Shown piece after piece: positions 34,281-43,391 of a stretch of DNA of 64,000 bases; position 1 is the first letter of the stretch; every line of letters begins with the position of its first letter. Position numbers and translations under genes: made by a program. The notes below the pieces were generated by a model. The model saw nothing but the letters and a program-made list of their open reading frames with translations. It searched no databases and was not told where the DNA came from. Source of the DNA: Hymenobacter roseosalivarius DSM 11622 (GTDB lineage Bacteria; Bacteroidota; Bacteroidia; Cytophagales; Hymenobacteraceae); the NCBI RefSeq assembly GCF_900176135.1, contig NZ_FWWW01000057.1:1-64000 (forward strand), in the 5' to 3' direction.

Positions 34281-34565
34281 ATGGCCGTTTCCGTCATTCA
34301 TAATCAGGAAGATCAAGCATTCTACGCTACCGTTCATGGCTACGAAGCCGAGCTAGCATACAGCATGCCCGCGGCCGACACCATTGATTTTACGCATACG
34401 TTCGTCGATGAGAACCTGCGCGGCCAGGGGGTAGGCGAAGAAATGGCCCGTGCTGCCCTGGCCTATGCCCGCGACCAACACTTTAAGGTGCTTACCAGCT
34501 GTCATTTTGTGGCCGCCTTCGTGAAGCGCCATCAGGCGGAATACGAAAACTTACTATCAAAATAA
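34281..34565 (+). CDS. Short GNAT N-acetyltransferase (YjdJ/NATD1 type)
   Basis: 94-residue minimal acetyltransferase of the Acetyltransf_CG group. Signature: VDENLRGQGVGEEMARAALAYARDQ (acetyl-CoA loop) and VLTSCHFVAAFVKRH with the conserved Cys. ATG at 34281 (MAVSVIHNQEDQ) fits the family length; an earlier in-frame GTG gives a leader without homology. Substrate unknown. A 17-bp hairpin follows the stop. Confidence 0.88.
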   Translation: MAVSVIHNQEDQAFYATVHGYEAELAYSMPAADTIDFTHTFVDENLRGQGVGEEMARAALAYARDQHFKVLTSCHFVAAFVKRHQAEYENLLSK

Positions 34566-34614
34566 AGCCTGTCCGGCGCACGAATCGTACAGTTCGCGCG
34601 CCGGACAGGCTTTA
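34563..34614 (+). terminator. Long hairpin after the short GNAT gene
   Basis: TAAAGCCTGTCCGGCGC (34563-34579, including the stop TAA) pairs exactly with 34598-34614; the loop holds further CGAA/TTCG pairing. No long T tract. Confidence 0.6.
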
Positions 34615-34636
34615 TACCAACGGTTAGAAGAGCAGT

Positions 34637-35008
34637 TTACTCGCCGCGGTTATTGTCTTCGAGCCTGCTCGACTGCGCAATGACGGGGGTAATCACGCTG
34701 TCGCTGATGCCGGACTTGCCATCCGGCGCGGGCTCATCGAGGAGCTGGCCGTGGGTTTCGCGGTCCAGCATTGATGTTTCGGCCGCGGCAGGCTCACCAG
34801 CCGCCGTAGCCTGTGGCTCCGAGGGGTTGCGGGGCTGGGGCTCCTGCATTTCGGGTAGCGTATAAAGGTTTTCGCCGGGCCGATGCTCATCGGCGGTGCC
34901 GGGAAACGCGGCATTCGGGTCAGCCGTCGTAGCCGGCTGGTTCTGCGTAGTCCGACGCGGGGGCTTCTCGTCGGAGTTTTGGGGGGCTTTTTTCGAAGAG
35001 TCTTTCAT
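34637..35008 (-). CDS. Acidic disordered protein with MLDxxTHGQ motif
   Basis: 123 residues, hydrophilic and disordered. SMLDRETHGQLLDEP near residue 80 matches the motif in the 33281 protein, and both are followed by a P-D-x-S/D segment. N-terminus MKDSSKKAPQNSDEKPP is basic and includes a KKAPQ tetrad encoded by a recurrent-motif copy (34981-34987). ATG at 35008 is chosen over a longer open frame. Function unknown. Confidence 0.7.
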   Translation of the reverse strand: MKDSSKKAPQNSDEKPPRRTTQNQPATTADPNAAFPGTADEHRPGENLYTLPEMQEPQPRNPSEPQATAAGEPAAAETSMLDRETHGQLLDEPAPDGKSGISDSVITPVIAQSSRLEDNNRGE

Positions 35009-35185
35009 AGGTAGAGGTTGGAAGCCTGTTTGGGACAGTATCCTCATTCTACGCAAAACGTCTGCCCGACAACTGTTGACGCCCGGAAAAATATTTTGCT
35101 CGAAGTGAGGCCAGCCCAAACCAGCCGGCCGAAGCCACAATAGGGATAACCTAACCTTTCGCGGCATCGCGCCAAGTTAACTGCT

Positions 35186-35227
35186 CACAAAAAAGTCCCC
35201 CGGAGTAGTCCGGGGGGCTTTTTTGTG
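35186..35227. terminator. Motif-type terminator after the fasciclin gene
   Basis: CACAAAAAAGTCCCCCGG pairs with CCGGGGGGCTTTTTTGTG. One arm is an exact motif copy, the other has T in place of the first C. It serves the minus-strand fasciclin gene. Confidence 0.85.
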
Positions 35228-35240
35228 AGATTAATGCCGC

Positions 35241-35978
35241 TTATTTGGCAGGCATCAAAACGCTGTCGATAACGTGGGTCACGCCGTTGCTGGAGATTAC
35301 ATCGGCGGTGGTTACGGTGGCCATCCCGCCTTTCGCGTCTTTTAGCATCACGCTCGTGCCACTTTTCATCACCGTCAAGGTTTCACCCTGAACCGTGGTT
35401 AAGGTCTGGTCGTTTTGCAGGTCGGCCGCGCGCACGGCACCGGGCACCACATGATAGGTCAGGATGGTAGTAAGCTTGGCTTTGTTTTCGGGCATTACCA
35501 AGGTGTTCACCGTGCCAGCGGGCAGCTTGTCAAAGGCCGCGTTGGTGGGCGCAAATACGGTGAAAGGGCCGGCGCTTTTCAGCGTTTCTACCAAGCCAGC
35601 TGCCTTCACGGCCGCTACCAGCGTGCCATGCTCCGACGACATCACGGCATTGTCGACGATGTCTTTGCTTGGCACCATCATGGCGCCGCCTACCATTATC
35701 CCTTCGGCGCTGCTCATGGGCAGGTCGGCGGCATTCACCATCGTCTCAGCGGCTTTGCCGGGCTTGCCTTTGGCTCTCATTTTGTCGCCAGCGGCCGTCT
35801 TGCCCTTCATTTTCATCTTGCCGTCGTCGGCCATCTTGGTCTTCGACATGTTGCCGTCTTCTTTGGTTTTGATCTTGTCGGCGTCTGACTTGGTTTTGGC
35901 AGTGGTTTGGGCCAGCGCCGGCGTGGTCAGGCTTATGGCGAAGGCAAATGCGAGGGTAGTCAACAAAGACTTTTTCAT
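35241..35978 (-). CDS. Secreted fasciclin-domain protein
   Basis: 245 residues. Signal peptide ends near TPALAQ; residues ~25-75 are a Lys/Met/Asp-rich low-complexity stretch (KTKMADDGKMKMKGK), then a FAS1 domain with the H1 box GPFTVFAPTNAAFDKLP, the YH motif LTYHVVPG and the final GVTHVIDSVLMP. FAS1 domains mediate adhesion at the cell surface. ATG at 35978. The low-complexity linker could bind metal or anionic polymers, which is inference. Confidence 0.92.
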   Translation of the reverse strand: MKKSLLTTLAFAFAISLTTPALAQTTAKTKSDADKIKTKEDGNMSKTKMADDGKMKMKGKTAAGDKMRAKGKPGKAAETMVNAADLPMSSAEGIMVGGAMMVPSKDIVDNAVMSSEHGTLVAAVKAAGLVETLKSAGPFTVFAPTNAAFDKLPAGTVNTLVMPENKAKLTTILTYHVVPGAVRAADLQNDQTLTTVQGETLTVMKSGTSVMLKDAKGGMATVTTADVISSNGVTHVIDSVLMPAK

Positions 35979-36191
35979 TACGGTTGAGTTAAGGAATAAA
36001 TGGATTTGCACTACTATACGATAACGCGTCAATATTGGATTATAAAAATAAGCTCAACAGCTGATCGAAGTGAAGGCAAAACCCGCGGGCTAGTTGTGAT
36101 TATGTTTATAAAATGCTTTTAGCTAATTAATTAACCGTTTTTATACCCGATCGAAGTAACTGAGTAGCATTTCGATCTGAATTCTATAACC

Positions 36192-36222
36192 TTTGTAGCG
36201 GCCCATAAAAATTATATATTTG
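36192..36222 (+). promoter_or_regulatory. Bacteroidota promoter (-33 TTTG, -7 TATATTTG)
   Basis: TTTG (36192-36195) and TATATTTG (36215-36222) are 19 bases apart, the normal spacing. The start codon of the downstream gene is 45 bases further. Confidence 0.7.
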
Positions 36223-36266
36223 CCATGGCAATACGGTCATTTCTGGCCCAATCTCAGTAAAAAGTA

Positions 36267-36764
36267 ATGGTGGGCAGCACGCACTATCTTGATCAGCAGA
36301 ATGGCTTCCGTGAGGTTCGGTTCGGACAGAAGGTAAATGAGCTAAGTAGGCTGGTGCTGGTGTCGGTCTTGCATGATCCACGCGTATCCACGTACGCCCG
36401 CGAAGTGGATGAGCTGCTTTACTTAAGCTATCCGCTGCGGCAGATTCATTACCGCTTCTTCGACGAGCAGCTCTACCGCATCGACCTGCTGGCCACCGGT
36501 GCTGAAGTAATAGCCGGCCTGCGACAAGAATTTATTCGGCTTTATGGCCTGCCTACCAGCGGCCCGCTGGGGGAGGAGTGGGTAGGGCAGCAGGTAACGG
36601 CCTCTATCGTCTCGTTTCGTACTCGTACCGAGAATGCCTATTTCACTTTAAGCAGCCAGTCGCTGCTGGCTAGCGCCACCGCTTACGTGTATCGTCGGGG
36701 CCTGATGGTGAGCACGGCAAGCGAGGAGAGCAAGCGGGGCCTGGGGGGGCTACTGGTTCACTAG
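36267..36764 (+). CDS. Conserved hypothetical protein (NGFRxxxFG type)
   Basis: 165 residues. The start YLDQQNGFREVRFGQKV and the middle IHYRFFDEQLYRIDLLATG resemble a widespread uncharacterised family that reads D-x-x-N-G-F-R-x-x-x-F-G at the N-terminus and Y-x-F-Y-x-x-x-L-Y-x-V mid-protein; that recognition is from memory. No signal peptide here. Good promoter upstream. Its C-terminus overlaps a motif copy (36744, seven G). Convergent with the 36767 gene. Confidence 0.7.
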   Translation: MVGSTHYLDQQNGFREVRFGQKVNELSRLVLVSVLHDPRVSTYAREVDELLYLSYPLRQIHYRFFDEQLYRIDLLATGAEVIAGLRQEFIRLYGLPTSGPLGEEWVGQQVTASIVSFRTRTENAYFTLSSQSLLASATAYVYRRGLMVSTASEESKRGLGGLLVH

Positions 36765-36766
36765 TA

Positions 36767-37171
36767 CTAGTTTTTCTGGAGCCAGTCGGCCGCTTCCCGC
36801 ACGGTTGGAAAGTAGTGGTAGCGTAGCGGTTGCATAAGGCTATTGCCAATAGAGCGAGCCGCGAGCTGGCTCAGGGGGGCGTCGGCCTCTACCACGGCGC
36901 ATCTGTCGTAGCCCGCTTCCTCCATAGCCCGTGGCACCCACTGGGCGGTAAGCCACTCCTGAATCTGCGGCGGAATAGGCGGCCGCTGCCCATGTACGCT
37001 CATCAGCCGGGTACAGCCATAATGATGCATAGCCCGCAGGACGTGCTCATAAATGGCCTGCAAGTCGGCCACAGATACAACCGTTGGATGCCAGGTAACT
37101 CGCAGATAGCCCGGCGCGTGATAGGAGATAACCGCGGCAGCATTGTGAAAATATTGAGTAGCGATGCTCAC
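36767..37171 (-). CDS. Hypothetical protein, possibly SpoIIAA-like
   Basis: About 134 residues. An alternating beta/alpha pattern (AAVISYHAPGYLRVTWHP, LQAIYEHVLRAMHHYGCTRLMSVHG, AVVEADAPLSQLAARSIGNS, REAADWLQKN) resembles STAS/SpoIIAA-like proteins common in Hymenobacter, but no motif proves it. The start is uncertain: a GTG at 37171 is favoured; an upstream TTG would extend it to 37213. Cytoplasmic. Motif copy at 36874. Confidence 0.6.
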   Translation of the reverse strand: MSIATQYFHNAAAVISYHAPGYLRVTWHPTVVSVADLQAIYEHVLRAMHHYGCTRLMSVHGQRPPIPPQIQEWLTAQWVPRAMEEAGYDRCAVVEADAPLSQLAARSIGNSLMQPLRYHYFPTVREAADWLQKN

Positions 37172-37515
37172 AAATGGAGGAAGAAAAAAAGAGCAATAGA
37201 GCCTTGGGGGCAACCCTCTCTACGACCCCTTGGAGGAAATAGCACTTGGTGCGAATAGCTTGCCAGACTCTGCATCAGCACTCCTGCATAATAAAGGCTA
37301 GGAGAGCATAAATTTTTTTGGTTGCCGTGCTGATTTACCCGCCAAATATGCTCTAAGGAGTTCGAAGACACAAAAACGGCCCGCATATCTGTTGAGGCTC
37401 ATCCGCGAGGGAGCACTGGTAGAACTTGGCTCCGCAATCATAAGCCCGTACGGGCGCTATGCACTCGTTATGCACTCGTGTAGTACCTTGCCAGCTGATT
37501 TCTGACAGACACAGC
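37172..37515. other. Gene-free stretch
   Basis: No coding region, hairpin or promoter that I can support. It separates two divergent genes and must hold both promoters. A five-G near-match of the recurrent motif is at 37205-37211. Confidence 0.4.
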
Positions 37516-38070
37516 ATGACAAAAATAATTGAACCCTGGAAGACGCTTAAATCGGAGCTGATCTTTGATCATCCGTGGTACAAGGTTCGTCGCGACCATG
37601 TGGAGCTGCCCGATGGGCAACAGCTTGACGACTACTTTGTGAGTGTGCGCCACAATGTGGTGCTGATATTTGCCGTGACCGAAGACGAACAAGTAGTCCT
37701 GGTTCGCCAGTACAAGCACGGTATCGGCCAGATACTGATTGAACTGCCAGGCGGCGTGATAGACGAGGATGAAAATGCCCCCCAGGAAGCGGCCAGACGC
37801 GAGCTACTGGAGGAAACCGGCTACACTGCCCACGAGCTGGAGCTGTTGCTGGCGGTAAACGATAACCCCACCAAAGACACGAATACTACTTACTTCTTTC
37901 TGGCCCGCAACGCGCGCCAGATAGCCTCACAACAGCTCGACGCAACTGAAAATATTGAGGTCCTGACCGCGCCCCTCGCGCAGATAGAAAGCATGATTCT
38001 CAGCGGCCAGATTCGGGTGGCGGGCTCCGTAGCCTTATGTCTGCTGGCCCTGCGTAAACTACAGCGTTAG
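37516..38070 (+). CDS. Nudix hydrolase (ADP-ribose pyrophosphatase-like)
   Basis: 184-residue nucleoside-diphosphate-X hydrolase. The Nudix box is complete: GGVIDEDENAPQEAARRELLEETGY, read as G-5x-E-7x-REUxEExGU with one extra residue allowed early. The N-terminal strand WKTLKSELIFDHPWYKVRRD and VVLVRQYKHGIGQILIELPGG match the ADP-ribose/NDP-sugar branch. ATG at 37516. A motif copy (37777-37783) lies in the Nudix box itself, coding NAPQ. Confidence 0.9.
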   Translation: MTKIIEPWKTLKSELIFDHPWYKVRRDHVELPDGQQLDDYFVSVRHNVVLIFAVTEDEQVVLVRQYKHGIGQILIELPGGVIDEDENAPQEAARRELLEETGYTAHELELLLAVNDNPTKDTNTTYFFLARNARQIASQQLDATENIEVLTAPLAQIESMILSGQIRVAGSVALCLLALRKLQR

Positions 38071-38073
38071 AGG

Positions 38074-38117
38074 AGCAAGTCTTCTCTGTAGCTAAAGCTA
38101 CGAATAAGACTCGCTCC
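38074..38117 (+). terminator. Possible terminator after the Nudix gene
   Basis: GAGCAAGTCTT pairs imperfectly with AAGACTCGCTC, with an inner GTAGCT/AGCTAC stem. No T run, so weak. The remaining ~230 bases to the next gene show nothing else. Confidence 0.35.
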
Positions 38118-38350
38118 GAAGGCTGCTTTTTAGAGACTTATACTGCTTTATACTCGTTTTAAAGACGACGAGGGGTGGGGTATCTATTTTATAAATTTCG
38201 GCTACCTCCGCTTCTTTATATGGCTCTTGGTCGCGAATTGTTTTTTAGCTCATTTACAATTACTTACATTCATAGGTAAATGCGGGGGAAATGGGCAGCT
38301 TGGTTAGCTGCTCTGGCGGGGGGGTCAAAATTTTATTTGCACACGCTCTC

Positions 38351-38992
38351 ATGATTCGCCTGTTCCTGGTCGACGACCACTGCCTTATTCGCGATGGCAT
38401 GAGGGCCCTGCTAACGGGGGCTCCCGGCCTGCTTATAGTAGGCGATGCCAGCAACGGGCAGGAACTACTCGACCGCCTGTCAACTACTCCGGCCGATATT
38501 GTGCTGATGGACCTGCAAATGCCGGTACTCGATGGCTTCGCGACGCTGCCTTTGTTGCTGGCCCGTTTTCCGGAGGTGCGCGTGCTGGTGCTCACGATGT
38601 TGGCGCACGAGCGGTACGTGGGACAGGCGCTGGATGCCGGCGCGGCGGGCTACATTCTCAAAAGCGCGGATCAGACCGAAATAATCGCCGCCATCTGGGC
38701 CGTCTCCTCCGGGAAGCGCTTTCTGTGCAGCGAAATTGGCTTGATGCTGCTGCAAAAAGTTCTGCACCCGGAAGCGTCCGCGGAGACCAAAAAAGTGGAT
38801 GGCTTGTCGTATCGGGAGCTGGAGGTACTCCGGCTCATCGCGGAAGGCCTCACCAACAACGCCATCGCAGAAAAGCTATTTGTCAGCCGGCGCACGATAG
38901 AAACGCACCGACAGAATATTCTGGAAAAGACTCAGGTAAAAAACACGGCCGCTTTAATCAAATATGCCGTTGCGCACGGCCTGCTGGACTAA
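38351..38992 (+). CDS. NarL/LuxR-type response regulator
   Basis: 213-residue regulator. Receiver: LFLVDDHCLIRDGM, phospho-acceptor Asp54 in VLMDLQMPVLDG, Thr in VLVLTM and Lys in YILKSAD. The C-terminal LuxR helix-turn-helix is LSYRELEVLRLIAEGLTNNAIAEKLFVSRRTIETHRQNIL. The cognate kinase is very likely the gene 137 bases downstream, whose HisKA_3 domain pairs with this regulator class. ATG at 38351. Confidence 0.95.
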   Translation: MIRLFLVDDHCLIRDGMRALLTGAPGLLIVGDASNGQELLDRLSTTPADIVLMDLQMPVLDGFATLPLLLARFPEVRVLVLTMLAHERYVGQALDAGAAGYILKSADQTEIIAAIWAVSSGKRFLCSEIGLMLLQKVLHPEASAETKKVDGLSYRELEVLRLIAEGLTNNAIAEKLFVSRRTIETHRQNILEKTQVKNTAALIKYAVAHGLLD

Positions 38993-39129
38993 TGGCGGCT
39001 TACTGCTTCACCAAGTGCTCTACCCAGAAAACGGTCAGCTTAGTTTCTGAGGGCACTGGGGGGCAAATTCATCACTATTCGAACTGTTCGGTCAGCAATG
39101 GCCGCATGCCGTAGCCAGTCGATCTGATC

Positions 39130-41499
39130 ATGGGTAGATTTTCCCCTTCTCCATTATCCGCAGAGCTTAGCGCGCTGCACCAACAGGCATTGCAGCACCT
39201 GGCCGCCACAGATGCCGCCAGCTTGGCGGCGGAGCCGCCTGCGGAACTGCTGTATCACACCATGCTGACGTTGCAGCGGCAGGAGCTGCACCGCGCCCAA
39301 GCCCAGATAAAAGCCCTGCAGCAAGCCGCTGCGGTGGCGGCCGCTCACGCCACTGCCGCTGCCGACCCCGCCGCCGATAAATTCCGGCGCCTGTTTGAGC
39401 ACAGTAGCGATGCCGTATTTCTGCTGCTCGACAATTACTTCGTCGACTGCAATGCCGCTATGTTGGCCCTGATTGGGGCCACGGATAAGCAACAGCTTCT
39501 GGGTCAGCATATGGCGGAGCTGGCTCCTTCGCACCAACCTGATGGCCATCCCAGCCGCGAGCGCGCCGACGATTATTGCCGGCTGGCCATAGCTCAGGGG
39601 CGCCATCGCTACGAGTGGCTGGGCCAACGCTGCACCGGGGAGGAGTTTTGGGGAGAAATCCTGCTCACCCCAGTCCAGATGGACACGCACACCTTACTGC
39701 ATGCCGTGTGGCGCGATACCACTCCGCTCAAAATGGCGGAGCAGCAGCGTCGCGAGAGCGAGGAAGACCGGCGGCGGGTGTTGGCGGCAGCGGGTGTAGG
39801 CACCGTGATATATATCTTAGGGAGCAAAGAAGTGGTGCTTGATGAGCGTGCCCGCGCCTTACTCGGTTTGCCCCCCGCCGCAGGGCCTCTGCCCTCTACG
39901 GAAGTTATCAGGCAAGTGTACCCTGAAGATTTGGTCCCGGCCAGCGAGATTATGACGAGGGCGCAGCAAACCGGCCAACCCGTAGTGCTGGAGTTTCGGG
40001 TGGTATGGGCCGATAATTCGATTCACCACATTCGGTTTCGCGGCGAGATCGAGAAAAAGGAAGGCCAACCAGGTCGGCTACTCGGGGTAATGCGCGATAT
40101 CAGTGCTAAGCGCCAGGCCCAAGAAGAGCTAAGCTACAAAAACCGGCTGCTGGAGCATGTGGTGCACAATATGCCGCTGGTGTTGGGCAGGCTCAGTAAT
40201 ACGGGAGTATTTCTGGAGCTGATAGGGCTGGGCCTGCGGCATCTGAATATCCAGGATAATCAGCTCCGGGGCGTGAGTACGTTCGAGGCATTCCCTGAGC
40301 ATGCTGAGCCCATGCGCCGCCTGTTGGCCGGGGAGTCGGTTAAGTATGTAACTTTTGTCGTTGAGCAGGGCGAGCGGATTTACTATCAGAACTACGGCTT
40401 CTTCGACCAGGAAAGGCATGAAGCCGTCATCTTCGCCATCGATGTTACGGAGTCAGAGCAGACAAAGCAGAAGCTACACGCCGAGAAGGCTTTTACCAAG
40501 CAGGTAATTGACCACAGTCCGGATGCCCTGATCGCTCTGGACCTGAACCTGCGCGTGACGGCGTGGAACCAGAAGGTCGCTCAGTATGCTTCCGTGCCTG
40601 AGGAAAAGGCGATAGGTCAGTCATTTTTCGAACTCCTCCCTCATCACCTCGAAACAGCTGAATTTCCCCATCTGCTGGAGCAGGTACGGCAAGGAAAGTC
40701 AATCACTTTATTTAACCAGACCTTAGGGCGCCGACCTGGTAGCTACGATATCTACTGCGTGCCCCTACAGAACCCTGACAGTAGCGAAGTGACCGGTATT
40801 CTAATCACCATTCGTGATATAACCGAACGTAACCGGATGCTCGCCGCCGCTGTCCAGCTTCAGCGCCAGCAGCAGCAAGCTGTTGTTCGGGCCGTATTTG
40901 CCGCCCAGGAAGCTGAGCGTAAGCGTATCGCCGAGGCATTGCACAATGGTGTCGGCCAACTGCTCTACGTTACCAAGCTTACCCTCGAAAATGGCAGCCG
41001 GTTCCCGCCCGATCCGGCTGTGTTGCAGGTACTGAACGAAGCCATTCAGGCCACGCGCAACGTGTCGCACCAACTGACGCCCGGCATCCTGGAAGACTTT
41101 GGTTTACAAGTAGCATTGCAGGAGTTGGTCAAGCATATTCCGCAGGGCACGCTTAAGGTTTACCTGCATTTGACTGGTTTGCACCAGCTCCGCCCGCTGC
41201 TCCTCGAGCTGGCTGTATACCGCATTATTCAGGAACTGCTCAGCAACGTTATCAAACACGCGCACGCCCATGAAGTACATATTCAAGTGGAGCACGAGGA
41301 TGACCAGGTAGTTCTCAGCGTGCAAGACGACGGTCGGGGTATGCCCGCTACCCCACTGCCCGCCGCCGATCCGGGGATGGGTATTGTCAGTATTCGCAAC
41401 CGTGCTGAGCTACTTGGGGGGCGTTTTTCGCTTGACTCTCATCCCGAACTCGGAACTACTGTACGGGTGGCCCTTCCCATTCCTGCGAAAAGCCAATAG
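39130..41499 (+). CDS. PAS-rich soluble histidine kinase (HisKA_3)
   Basis: 789-residue cytoplasmic kinase without membrane helices. An N-terminal helical region is followed by about four PAS modules (starting near DKFRRLFEHSSDAVFLLLDN, around residue 220, around 345, and at TKQVIDHSPDALIALDLNLR). The dimerisation helix EAERKRIAEALHNGVGQLLYVTKLTL carries phospho-acceptor His605, and the C-terminal ATPase shows VIKHAHAHEV and DDGRGMPA. Signals are probably small molecules or redox state inside the cell. Partner: the regulator at 38351. Motif copies at 39058 (upstream), 39870 and 41416. Confidence 0.93.
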   Translation: MGRFSPSPLSAELSALHQQALQHLAATDAASLAAEPPAELLYHTMLTLQRQELHRAQAQIKALQQAAAVAAAHATAAADPAADKFRRLFEHSSDAVFLLLDNYFVDCNAAMLALIGATDKQQLLGQHMAELAPSHQPDGHPSRERADDYCRLAIAQGRHRYEWLGQRCTGEEFWGEILLTPVQMDTHTLLHAVWRDTTPLKMAEQQRRESEEDRRRVLAAAGVGTVIYILGSKEVVLDERARALLGLPPAAGPLPSTEVIRQVYPEDLVPASEIMTRAQQTGQPVVLEFRVVWADNSIHHIRFRGEIEKKEGQPGRLLGVMRDISAKRQAQEELSYKNRLLEHVVHNMPLVLGRLSNTGVFLELIGLGLRHLNIQDNQLRGVSTFEAFPEHAEPMRRLLAGESVKYVTFVVEQGERIYYQNYGFFDQERHEAVIFAIDVTESEQTKQKLHAEKAFTKQVIDHSPDALIALDLNLRVTAWNQKVAQYASVPEEKAIGQSFFELLPHHLETAEFPHLLEQVRQGKSITLFNQTLGRRPGSYDIYCVPLQNPDSSEVTGILITIRDITERNRMLAAAVQLQRQQQQAVVRAVFAAQEAERKRIAEALHNGVGQLLYVTKLTLENGSRFPPDPAVLQVLNEAIQATRNVSHQLTPGILEDFGLQVALQELVKHIPQGTLKVYLHLTGLHQLRPLLLELAVYRIIQELLSNVIKHAHAHEVHIQVEHEDDQVVLSVQDDGRGMPATPLPAADPGMGIVSIRNRAELLGGRFSLDSHPELGTTVRVALPIPAKSQ

Positions 41500-41669
41500 C
41501 GCTGCCCTGAGTTGTATATGCACAAGCGACGGCTGGTAGAATATACTTAGCTAATAATAGGTATTGCGACCCAATTCAATCCGTAGTAAAACGGAGGAGC
41601 TAGCTACCCGATTATGATATATTTGGTGTAAGAGTCGGATTTGGCTCCGGTGCTGCTATAGTGCTTGTA

Positions 41670-42032
41670 ATGCCACATATCACTTCTTTTGTGCTGCTCA
41701 AAAGTGTTCATCCTCGGTACTTCAGCATCGGACTTCAGGGCCACTGCGTAGGAGCAGCCGCATGCGCGCAGCTGGATGCACTGCTAGGAGAGGCCCACGC
41801 AACGCATGCCGCCGAAATCTGGCTTGATTGTGAGCAATTAGCCGATGTTGACACCCAGGGACTGCGAATGGTTTTTTCCTGGTTTCGTAAGCTCCATGCC
41901 GATGGCTCAGCCCTGCATGTGTGCGGTCTGTGCCCGGCGGTGCGGGCACGGGTAGAGAACTGTGGTCTTGCCGCCGTGCTTCCCCTATTGCCCGCTGATG
42001 CTTTTCGCGGTCCCCGACCACTGCTGCGTTAA
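41670..42032 (+). CDS. STAS-domain protein (anti-sigma-antagonist-like)
   Basis: 120 residues with the STAS pattern: FSIGLQGHCVGAAACAQLDAL, EIWLDCEQLADVDTQGLRMVFSWFRKLHADG and LHVCGLCPAVRARVE. The phosphorylatable Ser of true SpoIIAA is replaced here by Asp-Thr in DVDTQG, so regulation by phosphorylation is uncertain. It follows the kinase gene by 170 bases, which suggests a shared signalling pathway. ATG at 41670. Confidence 0.75.
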   Translation: MPHITSFVLLKSVHPRYFSIGLQGHCVGAAACAQLDALLGEAHATHAAEIWLDCEQLADVDTQGLRMVFSWFRKLHADGSALHVCGLCPAVRARVENCGLAAVLPLLPADAFRGPRPLLR

Positions 42033-42117
42033 AGTATATAGGTCTGCAATTCGCCCCGGCAGGTAGGATGGGCAGCAACGATAGTCAATGGAATTTCAAA
42101 GATGCCCGATTGCTGCT

Positions 42118-42330
42118 CTATTTTGCAGTTGTAACCTGCTTACTATCAGGCATAATAATCGGAATCTCGATCTTGTCACTAATGAAGTGGCGCATAGCGC
42201 TGCCGGTGGAGGATATTGTCTTTGGCTTATCCTCAGAGTGGTAAGCTCTCTGCCTATGGCGGTTGCTCAACAGCCAAAAAAGTACTACACTCATAACAGC
42301 AGAAAAAGGAACATATATACCCAGCCCCAA
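42118..42330 (-). CDS. Possible small membrane protein
   Basis: 70 residues from a TTG start: one hydrophobic segment (IYVPFSAVMSVVLFWLL) followed by a basic, polar tail. It begins four bases after the stop of the 42335 gene, so it could be co-translated with it. No family recognised and the frame could be chance. Confidence 0.33.
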   Translation of the reverse strand: MGLGIYVPFSAVMSVVLFWLLSNRHRQRAYHSEDKPKTISSTGSAMRHFISDKIEIPIIMPDSKQVTTAK

Positions 42331-42334
42331 GTAC

Positions 42335-42526
42335 TCAGTTGGCTGCCTTTCCTTCCTTTACTTGAGCAATTAATAAGTCCCCATTCGGCCGGAAAATATA
42401 CTTGACTTTGCGCGCCGTTTCATTATCCGTTACTATCCAATGCTGACTTGTGAGCAGGGCTGTTTGCGCTGCTTTTTTGCTGAGTCGTTGAGAATCTGGA
42501 GTGGTATTGAGTAGATGTAGTTCCAT
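42335..42526 (-). CDS. Small hypothetical protein
   Basis: 63 residues (MELHLLNTTPDSQRLSKKAAQ...), hydrophilic with a beta-like C-terminal half (VKYIFRPNGDLLIAQVKEG). ATG at 42526. The codon pattern looks like coding sequence and it is the only reasonable frame here, but nothing identifies it. Confidence 0.45.
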   Translation of the reverse strand: MELHLLNTTPDSQRLSKKAAQTALLTSQHWIVTDNETARKVKYIFRPNGDLLIAQVKEGKAAN

Positions 42527-42620
42527 AAAGGCATAAAGATGATTTGGTTTGCAAGATGCTATCCGCGGAGTTAATAGCCGGGGGAGCTAGGATCAAATAT
42601 AATACCCTTTACTACCCTTA

Positions 42621-43023
42621 TTAATAACTATATCCTAAACCTGAATTTGCACTCGTTACTCGCACAGCAGCTAATTGCTGCTCATCAGTCGAGAGGGTGA
42701 CCTGGTTGCGCGCCCAGTACACATCAGTTTCATCGGGAAACACGATGGTAACAGAGGCCGAAGCGCGAGAAGGAACCCACCTCTTGCACGTCGGGAATGG
42801 TCGCAATAGCCTGCTCAATGGGAGAGGTGACCAGCCGCTCCACGTCGGGCGCACCGAACAAGGGAGTTTGGGTGATGATCTGTACTTGGTTGTTGGTGAT
42901 GTTGGGCACGGCATCGATGGGCAGATGTGCCACCGAGTATCCACCCCAGCCTACCAAAGCCAGCGTGAGCAGGCCGACGAGCAGCTTATGGGTGATGGAA
43001 AAGTGAGTGATGCAGTCGAGCAT
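42621..43023 (-). pseudogene. Start of a CzcA/CusA-type RND metal efflux pump, truncated and frameshifted
   Basis: ATG at 43023 opens a classic heavy-metal RND N-terminus: ITHFSITHKLLVGLLTLALVGW, HLPIDAVPNITNNQVQIIT and PIEQAIATIPDVQEV, with SRFGL. The frame then shifts (around 42755) and the family continues in the next frame as TIVFPDETDVYWARNQV, after which similarity stops near 42700. Only ~110 of ~1040 residues remain, so it is a dead fragment. It would have exported divalent or monovalent metal cations. Confidence 0.82.
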
Positions 43024-43235
43024 GGACTGCTAAGCGAAAGGAGGATAAGCTAGAACTATAGGGGGACCGGCCAGAGCCGGTGCGCAAAAAGGTCCGCACC
43101 GGAACGGACATAGCCATTCCAGCGCGGACTTTACGAATCGCGGGGCATCAGATTACCAGTGAACCGAGGCATCCAGAATGGCGTCGATGATAACCAGGCC
43201 CACGATGCCGAACCCGTCTACCACGATACCCTAGC

Positions 43236-43358
43236 CTGGTCTGGCTGCTGATGTTGCTGGTCGCGCTTTACCGCTTCAGGGTAAACATAATTTTTTGGAT
43301 TGTGAGTAGTGCCCTGGCCGGGCTGCTTTACTATTTGCTCCTGGTTCTCGTAAGCTGA
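43236..43358 (+). pseudogene. C-terminal remnant of a chromate transporter (ChrA-like)
   Basis: An open stretch with no start of its own reads VWLLMLLVALYRFRVNIIFWIVSSALAGLLYYLL and ends at TGA 43356-43358, 33 bases before the DUF1259 start. The pattern of two helices split by a short R-x-R-V-N loop resembles the C-terminus of ChrA. Recognition is moderate. Bases 43140-43220 contain another short hydrophobic open stretch on the minus strand that I cannot identify. Confidence 0.4.
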
Positions 43359-43391
43359 TATTCTACACGCCAATCCTCTTGCCTGCGCTCT

